Below are positions 21,788 to 26,883 of a stretch of DNA of 26,883 nt, in pieces. Both the position numbers and the translations under genes were made by a program. The first letter of the stretch is position 1. Every line of letters begins with the position of its first letter. The stretch is taken from positions 1 through 26,883 of the forward strand of contig CALMLJ010000501.1 in the NCBI GenBank assembly GCA_937868025.1, read 5' to 3'. This DNA is from an uncultured Acidimicrobiaceae bacterium. Its GTDB lineage: Bacteria > Actinomycetota > Acidimicrobiia > Acidimicrobiales > Microtrichaceae. The notes under the pieces were generated by a model that ran no database searches, was not told the origin of the DNA, and saw nothing but the letters and a program-made list of their open reading frames with translations.

Positions 21788-23182
21788 ATGAGCGCTTACC
21801 CGTACCAGGATCGTTTCCCCGTCAACCGCACGCTGCCCGAGCACGGCCGTCCCCGTGACGAGATCATCGAGGAGATGCGCATGCTCGCCGAGGAGGAGGA
21901 CCGCTCCTGGGAGAGTGGTCGCGTCTCCGGCACGATGTACTGCGGCGACCACGACCACTACTCGTTCATGAACGACGTGTTCGGTCTGTACGCCCACGTC
22001 AACATTCTCCAGCGCGACATCTGCCCCAGCGCCACCCGCTACGAGGGCGAGGTCATCGCGATGGCGCTCGACCTCTTCCATGCCGAGGCCGTCACCGACG
22101 GCGAGCCGGTGGGTCTCATCACGAGCGGTGGCACCGGCAGCATCTGCCACGCCGTGCTCGCCTACCGCGAGAAGGCGGTCGCCGAGCGCGGGGTGACCCG
22201 CCCCAACTTCATCAAGCCCGAGACGGGACACCCGGCGTTCGACAAGGCCTGCCACCTGTTCGGCATCGAGCTGCGCAAGGCGCCCGTCGACCCCGAGACC
22301 ACGCTCGTCGACGTCGACTGGGTGCGGGCCAACATCGACGACCAGACCATCGGTTTCATGGGCTCTGCCTGCAACTACGGCTACGGCACCATCGATCCCA
22401 TCGAGCAGCTGTCCGATCTCGCCGTCGAGACCGGTGTCCCGCTCCACGTCGACGGGTGCCTCGGTGGTTTCATCCTGCCGTTCGGCCAGGAGCTGGGCTT
22501 CCCCAACATCCCGCTGTTCGACTTCCGCCTGCCGGGCGTGACCTCCATCTCCGCCGATACCCACAAGTACGGGTACGCCTTCAAGGGCACGTCCACCGTG
22601 CTGTTCCGCGACAAGTCGTGGCGCAACTCGCAGTACTTCTTCCTGACCGACTGGACCGGCGGCAAGTACACGTCGCCGGGCATGGACGGCTCCCGCTCCG
22701 GTGGGCTGCTCGCCGCCACGTGGGCGTCGATGGTTCAGCTCGGCCGTGAGGGCTACCGCAAGTACGCCCAGGCGATCTTCGAGACGTCGGCGGCGATGCA
22801 GGACGCGGTCCGCAGCCACCCCGAGCTCCGCATCCTGGGCACACCGTCGTTCCTGTTCAGCTTCACGAGCGACGAGTTCGACGTGTACCACATCAACGAC
22901 TTCATGCGGCCCAAGGGTTGGCGCTTCAACGGCCAGCAGTACCCGAACGCGCTGCACATGGCGGTCACCCGTCCGCAGACGCAGGAGGGTGTGGTCGAGG
23001 CGTTCGTCGCCGACCTCGCCGAAGCCATCGTCTACGCCAAGGAGAAGGGTCACGAACCGGCGGCGTCGGGCGCGATCTACGGCGGCGTGGCCGGCGGCAT
23101 GAACGACGAGGCCGACGAGTTCATCAAGATGGTGATGGCCAGCATGCTCGACGAGCAGCAGGCCCTGCCGCCGCTGTCCTGA
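21788..23182 (+). CDS. sphingosine-1-phosphate lyase-like PLP-dependent decarboxylase-family enzyme
   Basis: A 464-residue fold-type I PLP enzyme of the group II decarboxylase superfamily. Its motifs are those of S1P lyase (Dpl1/SPL), which splits phosphorylated sphingoid bases into phosphoethanolamine and a long-chain aldehyde. Visible are ITSGGTGSI (111-119, PLP phosphate), GHPAFDKACHLFGI (147-160, with H148 to stack on PLP), LHVDGCLGGF (D222), SADTHKYGYAFKGTSTVLFRDKSWRNSQYF (Schiff-base K260) and DWTGGKYTSPGMDGSRSGGLLAATWASMVQLG. Eukaryotic lyases carry almost the same strings. It lacks their N-terminal membrane helix, as in bacterial soluble homologues. The ATG is 8 nt after a predicted -10. 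It is the first gene of a rightward cluster under the TetR operator. Other phospho-amino substrates remain possible. Confidence 0.85.
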   Translation: MSAYPYQDRFPVNRTLPEHGRPRDEIIEEMRMLAEEEDRSWESGRVSGTMYCGDHDHYSFMNDVFGLYAHVNILQRDICPSATRYEGEVIAMALDLFHAEAVTDGEPVGLITSGGTGSICHAVLAYREKAVAERGVTRPNFIKPETGHPAFDKACHLFGIELRKAPVDPETTLVDVDWVRANIDDQTIGFMGSACNYGYGTIDPIEQLSDLAVETGVPLHVDGCLGGFILPFGQELGFPNIPLFDFRLPGVTSISADTHKYGYAFKGTSTVLFRDKSWRNSQYFFLTDWTGGKYTSPGMDGSRSGGLLAATWASMVQLGREGYRKYAQAIFETSAAMQDAVRSHPELRILGTPSFLFSFTSDEFDVYHINDFMRPKGWRFNGQQYPNALHMAVTRPQTQEGVVEAFVADLAEAIVYAKEKGHEPAASGAIYGGVAGGMNDEADEFIKMVMASMLDEQQALPPLS

Positions 23183-23212
23183 ACACAAGCGGGTCGCTAG
23201 CCTGCGCCCTCG

Positions 23213-24778
23213 ATGAGCGCAGACGTCAGTGATCCACGAGACGATCGAGACAGCCAATTCGTCCTGGTCGTCGACCTCGGCACGGGCGGCCCCAAGGTGG
23301 GGTTCGCCTCGCTGCTCGGCCGCGTGGTGCACCAGGAGCACCACGAGGTCGAGACGACCTTCACCGCCGACGGCGGCGCGACCCAGGACGCCGAGGAGTG
23401 GTGGCGCCTGATCATCGAGGGCGCGAAGCGCGCCCTCGCCTCGGGCGCCGTCGACCCGGCCAAGGTGGTCGCCGTCTCGATGACCGGCCAGTGGGCGTCG
23501 ACGGTGCCGGTCGACGAGGCCGGTATCCCGACCGGACCCGTCGTCATGTGGATGGACAGCCGAGGTGGCGAGCTGGTCCGCCAGAAGATGGGCGGCGCCG
23601 TGAGCGGGTACAAGGCTCGTGGCATCGCCGAGTTCATCCGTCGCTCCGGAGGGGCGCCGTCGCTCGACGGCGCCGACCCGATCGGGCATCGGCTGTTCCT
23701 CCAGCATCACGACCGTGAGCTGTGGGACCGCAGCCGTTGGCTGCTCGAGCCGGTCGACTACCTGTCGATGCGGTTCACCGGGAAACCTGCGGCATCGCCG
23801 GTGTCGATGACGGGCTCGTGGCTGGTCGACACCCGTGACCCGTCGAACATCTCCTACGACCCGGTGCTCGTCGAGCTCGCCGGCGGCGGTGTCGAGAAGC
23901 TGGCGCCCCTGCAGAAGTTCGGGACGGTCACGGGCGTCGTGCAGCCGTCGGTGGCGGCCGATCTCGGGTTCGGGCCCGACGTCAAGGTCGTGACCGGCGC
24001 CCCCGATCTGCACACGGCAGCCATCGGGTCCGGCGCCGTCCGGCTCGGTGAAGCGCACATGGCCGTCAGCACGACCGGCTGGATCAGCGTGCCGATCACC
24101 CGCAAGAAGACCGACATCGTGCGCAACTGCGCGACGGTGCCCGGCATCGACGACGCCACGTACCTCGTCGCCAACAACCACGAGACGGCGGGCATGTGCC
24201 TGCAGTGGTTGAAGGGAGCCATGGGTGGCACGCTCGACTACGAGCAGCTCACCGAACTGGCCGGTACCGCCGAGGCGGGGTCGGGCGGTGTGATCTTCAC
24301 TCCCTGGCTGAAGGGCGAGCGTTCACCGGTGGCCGACCGCACCATGCGAGCCGGCTTCCACAACATGTCGCTCGCCACCACCCAAGGTGACCTCATCCGC
24401 TCGGTCCTCGAGGGGGTGGCCTACAACAACCAGTGGCTGCACGAGGCCGTCGAGAAGTTCGTCGGTGGACGCCTCGACAACATCCGTTTCATCGGCGGCG
24501 GTGCACAATCCGATCTCTGGTGCCAGATCCACGCCGACGTGATGGACCGCACCATCGAGCAGGTCACCGACCCGCTCTACTGCGGTCTTCGTGGCGCGGC
24601 GCTGAGCGCGGCGATGACGCTCGGCGAGGTTCGCCAAGAGGAGCTTCGGGGGCTGGTCACCGTCAAGCAGACGTACGTCCCGAACCCTGCCAACCGGGCG
24701 GCCTACGACCGGCTCTACGCTGAGTTCCCCGGTCTGTACAGCTCGCAGAAGAAGTTCTTCCGGCGGCTGAACCGGTGA
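23213..24778 (+). CDS. FGGY family carbohydrate kinase
   Basis: A 521-residue ASKHA-fold kinase of the FGGY family (xylulokinase/glycerol-kinase-like), which phosphorylates sugars or polyols with ATP. The N-terminal phosphate-1 strand is FVLVVDLGTGGPKVGF (D21). VVAVSMTGQWASTVPVDEAGIPTGPVVMWMDSRGG is the substrate-side pattern. The catalytic base is expected in VTGAPDLHTAAIGSGA (D265). The C-terminal half has NQWLHEAVEKF and IRFIGGGAQSDLWCQIHADVMDRTIEQV, the adenosine-site GGGAQSDLWCQ signature. Usual FGGY enzymes read GGGDxxxxxxG where this one has GAPDLHTAAIG, so its substrate may be unusual. It starts 30 nt after the S1P-lyase-like gene, with a TAGCCT hexamer 9 nt before the ATG as a possible internal promoter. 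DUF427 follows 12 nt later. Confidence 0.88.
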   Translation: MSADVSDPRDDRDSQFVLVVDLGTGGPKVGFASLLGRVVHQEHHEVETTFTADGGATQDAEEWWRLIIEGAKRALASGAVDPAKVVAVSMTGQWASTVPVDEAGIPTGPVVMWMDSRGGELVRQKMGGAVSGYKARGIAEFIRRSGGAPSLDGADPIGHRLFLQHHDRELWDRSRWLLEPVDYLSMRFTGKPAASPVSMTGSWLVDTRDPSNISYDPVLVELAGGGVEKLAPLQKFGTVTGVVQPSVAADLGFGPDVKVVTGAPDLHTAAIGSGAVRLGEAHMAVSTTGWISVPITRKKTDIVRNCATVPGIDDATYLVANNHETAGMCLQWLKGAMGGTLDYEQLTELAGTAEAGSGGVIFTPWLKGERSPVADRTMRAGFHNMSLATTQGDLIRSVLEGVAYNNQWLHEAVEKFVGGRLDNIRFIGGGAQSDLWCQIHADVMDRTIEQVTDPLYCGLRGAALSAAMTLGEVRQEELRGLVTVKQTYVPNPANRAAYDRLYAEFPGLYSSQKKFFRRLNR

Positions 24779-24790
24779 AGGAGCGCAGTC

Positions 24791-25075
24791 GTGGCAACCG
24801 CAACGTGGAATGGCAAGGTCATCGCGTCGAGCGAGGACACCGTGGTCGTCGAGGGCAATCACTACTTCCCGATCGACTCCGTGAGCGAGGGGGTGCTGAC
24901 TCCGACCGACACGCAGTCCGTGTGCCCGTGGAAGGGAACCGCGAGCTACTACTCGGTGGTCGTCGACGGCGACACCAACACCGACGCGGCCTGGTACTAC
25001 CCCGAGCCGAAGGACGCCGCCAAGGAGATCACCGGTCGGGTCGCCTTCTGGAAGGGCGTCGAGGTCACCTCCTGA
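24791..25075 (+). CDS. DUF427 domain-containing protein
   Basis: A 94-residue single-domain protein of the DUF427 family, a small beta-rich fold of unknown biochemical role. The family patterns are all visible: the start ATWNGKVIASSEDTVVVEGNHYFPIDSV, the central VCPWKGTASYYSVVVDG, AWYYPEPKDAA, and the end ITGRVAFWKGVEV. The start is a GTG 12 nt after the FGGY kinase stop, with GAAGGAGCG overlapping the kinase end as ribosome binding site, so the two are very likely co-translated from one mRNA. It is complete and of normal length. Its presence in this cluster gives no direct clue to function; I would not assign one. Confidence 0.9.
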   Translation: MATATWNGKVIASSEDTVVVEGNHYFPIDSVSEGVLTPTDTQSVCPWKGTASYYSVVVDGDTNTDAAWYYPEPKDAAKEITGRVAFWKGVEVTS

Positions 25076-25086
25076 CCCGTACCGCA

Positions 25087-25142
25087 GGGGTTTTGTACTG
25101 CGAGGAGCGACACCAGCGTCATTCCTCGCAGTACAAAACCCC
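25087..25142. repeat. large perfect hairpin (20-bp arms) before the ceramidase-like gene
   Basis: The left arm 25087-25106 (begins GGGGTTTTGTACTG) and right arm 25123-25142 (ends CAGTACAAAACCCC) are perfect 20-bp inverted repeats. Inside, GAC (25109-25111) and GTC (25118-25120) pair again, leaving a 6-nt loop ACCAGC. There is no T-run on either side, so it is not a textbook intrinsic terminator. It ends 15 nt before the ceramidase-like start. It could be a bidirectional terminator, an mRNA-stabilising or processing hairpin, or a copy of a dispersed palindromic repeat. Confidence 0.85.
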
Positions 25143-25157
25143 GAGTGGGGGTCGGTC

Positions 25158-26883
25158 GTGAGCGGGCAGGGGCCGTTGCGGAAGTTCGTCGGGCAGGACA
25201 AGGGCCGGGCCAGGTTCTCGGTCACGGTGCCACGGCCCGAGCCGCTTCCCCACGTCGACCGGCTGCTCGCCGGCGCCGTTCGCGTCGACATCACGCCGCC
25301 CCCGGGTATGCCCAAGGCCGGCTATTCCTCCAACGCCCACGACGGGTGTGGGTTCCGGAGCCGCCTCCGCGCCCACGTGCTGCATCTGCGCTGCGGCACG
25401 TCGTCGATCGCGCTCGTGCAGTGCGACCTGCTCGGCGGTTCGTCGGTCGTGCAGCACCTCGTCGCCGACGCCATCCGGGATCGCACCGACATCCCACTCG
25501 CCGGTCTCATGATGGGTGCGACGCACACCCATGCCGGTCCGGGCCAGTTCAGCGGCACCGACTTCTACAACCGGTTCGCGTCGAACCGGAGCGGGTTCGA
25601 CCCGGCGTGGACCCAATTCCTCGTCGACCGCATCGCCGGCGCGGTCATCGAAGCGCACGACACGCGGCAGCCGGCTCGCCTCGCGTTCGGTTCGACCGAA
25701 GTCTGGGGCTCCACCCGCAACCGGTCGCTCGATCCGCACGTGCAGAACGAGACAGTCCTCGACAAGCGGCTCGATCCGCAGCGGAAGTTCGCCAACATCA
25801 ACCCCGAGCTGCAACTGCTCCGGGTCGACAGCGATCCGGAGGACGGGACCGGCCCGGCGCCGATCGGCACCGCTGTCATCTTCAGCGTCCACGGCACCGG
25901 CATCTCCCAGCACGCCCACGAGTACAACGCCGATCTGTGGGCGTACCTCGTGGACGAGCTCGGTCACCGGATCGAGACGAGTCGCGGCACCCGCGGCGTC
26001 GTCGGCGCGATGGAGGGCACGCACGCGGACATGGCACCGGCGCTGCACCCCGGACGCGCCGGGCACCTCGAGGCCCGGCGGCTGGGACGCCAGATCGGTG
26101 GCGAGGCAGCCGATCTCTACACCGATCTCGCCGACGAGCTCACCGCGACCCCCGACCTCGCGTGCGGTTTCCGCGAGGTGAACCTCGAGGGCGGCGCGTC
26201 GATCGACGGCATCCGCCTCCCGGACCGTCCGGCGGTGGGCGCGGCGCTCGTCGCCGGGGCGATGGAGAACCTGACGCCGGTCATCCACGCCATCCCGCCG
26301 TTCAAGGCCGGGTTCCCCAAACCCTTCGACGTCACCGGCCCCCAAGCCCAGAAGTGGGTGCTCGGGTCGAAGTGGCTGCAGCCGCTCATCCTGCCGCTCA
26401 AGGGGTTTCCCCGCCTGCTGCCCGTGCACGTGTTGCAGATCGGGGCGACGGCGATCGTCGGCCTCCCGTTCGAGGTCACCGTCGAGTCGGGCCGTCGCAT
26501 CGTCGCCGCCGCCAACGCCGCGCTCCCGGGCGACTCGTCGATCGAACGTGTCGTCGTGTCGTCGGTTGCCAACGAGTACTTCGGCTACGTCGCGACCGCC
26601 GAGGAGTACTCCCGGCAGTACTACGAGGGTGGTCACACGCTCTACGGGCCGAACACCCAGCGATTCGTTGCAGCGCACGTGGCGAAACTCATCGGCGAGG
26701 TCGCCACGCTCGACACCGTGCTGCCGGTCGTCAGCGATGTCGCGCCGCAGCGCAGCTGGGACCTGAAGGTGCACCGCTATCTCAGCCGCCCGTCGGCGCA
26801 GGGTGTGGGACGCGCTGCCCTCGTCGCCCCGACCTACATCGACGCGACCGGTGACGACGACGGCTACTGGGAGTTCCGCTGGC
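25158..26883 (+). CDS. neutral/alkaline ceramidase family protein (3' end outside window)
   Basis: The frame is open from a GTG at 25158 to the right edge (575 codons visible). It matches the neutral/alkaline non-lysosomal ceramidase fold, which hydrolyses the amide of ceramide to sphingosine and fatty acid. The N-terminal GAVRVDITPPPGMPKAGY is the family start. Zinc ligands are recognisable: GATHTHAGPGQF (H123/H125), FSVHGTGIS (H245), GLPFEVTVESGRR (E439) and the tyrosine region SVANEYFGYVATAEEYSRQYYEGGHTLYGP (Y474/Y477). The segment that normally reads GDVSPN, holding the nucleophilic Ser, here reads GTHADMAPA with A293 at the Ser place. No signal peptide is seen although many ceramidases are secreted; the start is tentative. 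It lies 82 nt after DUF427, with a large hairpin between them. Alternative: a ceramidase-fold protein with another substrate or no hydrolase activity. Confidence 0.85.
   Translation, partial: MSGQGPLRKFVGQDKGRARFSVTVPRPEPLPHVDRLLAGAVRVDITPPPGMPKAGYSSNAHDGCGFRSRLRAHVLHLRCGTSSIALVQCDLLGGSSVVQHLVADAIRDRTDIPLAGLMMGATHTHAGPGQFSGTDFYNRFASNRSGFDPAWTQFLVDRIAGAVIEAHDTRQPARLAFGSTEVWGSTRNRSLDPHVQNETVLDKRLDPQRKFANINPELQLLRVDSDPEDGTGPAPIGTAVIFSVHGTGISQHAHEYNADLWAYLVDELGHRIETSRGTRGVVGAMEGTHADMAPALHPGRAGHLEARRLGRQIGGEAADLYTDLADELTATPDLACGFREVNLEGGASIDGIRLPDRPAVGAALVAGAMENLTPVIHAIPPFKAGFPKPFDVTGPQAQKWVLGSKWLQPLILPLKGFPRLLPVHVLQIGATAIVGLPFEVTVESGRRIVAAANAALPGDSSIERVVVSSVANEYFGYVATAEEYSRQYYEGGHTLYGPNTQRFVAAHVAKLIGEVATLDTVLPVVSDVAPQRSWDLKVHRYLSRPSAQGVGRAALVAPTYIDATGDDDGYWEFRW

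Noticed and set aside
21779..24181. An 800-codon minus-strand open frame opposite the S1P-lyase-like and FGGY kinase genes.
   Set aside because: Low-complexity His/Arg/Val/Asp composition typical of antisense GC-rich frames; both genes on the plus strand have strong family motifs.
25087..25142. Reading the big hairpin as a CRISPR repeat, an attachment site or a standard Rho-independent terminator.
   Set aside because: Only one copy is in the window, no recombinase or cas gene is near, and neither strand has a T-run after the stem. It is kept as a palindromic element of unknown role.
25119..26774. Long open frames on the minus strand and in a second plus frame at the right end.
   Set aside because: The plus frame from 25158 to the edge has unmistakable ceramidase-family motifs and no stop; the others are shadows of it.

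Overview
The window is compact, GC-rich, strongly G/C-ending coding DNA, nearly wall to wall. The gene content (DUF222/HNH endonuclease, MmyB-type XRE regulator, FrnE-like DsbA protein, many promoters of the form TAnnnT then 6-9 nt then start codon) points to a high-GC actinobacterium, plausibly of the Acidimicrobiia/Ilumatobacter type. That lineage is an inference; no rRNA or tRNA gene is present to settle it.

Layout. (1) 1-10 kb is chromosomal housekeeping and surface chemistry: the C-terminus of a probable membrane glycosyltransferase, an acyltransferase-3 protein, an XRE regulator overlapping a DsbA/FrnE oxidoreductase and divergent from a PLP aminotransferase, a cold-shock protein with a strong hairpin behind it, a small SHOCT-like protein, an alpha/beta hydrolase, an acyltransferase-3/SGNH fusion and a phosphonate-monoester-hydrolase-like sulfatase-superfamily enzyme. 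(2) 10.0-11.0 kb is a homocysteine S-methyltransferase gene whose 3' end overlaps hsdR tail to tail. (3) 10.9-18.0 kb is a complete type I restriction-modification operon read leftward, hsdM-hsdS-hsdR, with overlapping junctions. It is preceded on the same strand by a two-domain protein (PD-(D/E)XK nuclease plus C-terminal RAMA-like domain) that looks like part of the same defence unit. A DUF222/HNH endonuclease gene and a frameshifted YdeI-like gene flank it. (4) 20.3-26.9 kb: a tetR-phyH pair diverges from a rightward cluster encoding a sphingosine-1-phosphate-lyase-like PLP enzyme, an FGGY sugar-kinase-family protein, a DUF427 protein and, after a large perfect hairpin, a neutral-ceramidase-family protein that runs off the right edge.

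How the genes may work together. In the right-hand cluster a 17-bp perfect palindrome sits in the 57-nt tetR/lyase gap and overlaps both predicted promoters, so the TetR protein probably controls itself, the dioxygenase and the lyase cluster. Ceramidase-fold, S1P-lyase-fold and phytanoyl-CoA-dioxygenase-fold proteins under one regulator suggest catabolism of sphingolipid-like or related amino-lipid or phospho-amino compounds, but the substrate is not established. The ceramidase homologue appears to have Ala where the family has its nucleophilic Ser. In the middle block the PD-(D/E)XK-RAMA protein may add a modification-sensing nuclease to the type I system.

No CRISPR array, tRNA, rRNA, IS element or integrase was seen. 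No gene-free stretch exceeds 150 bases; the longest gap is 17973-18113.
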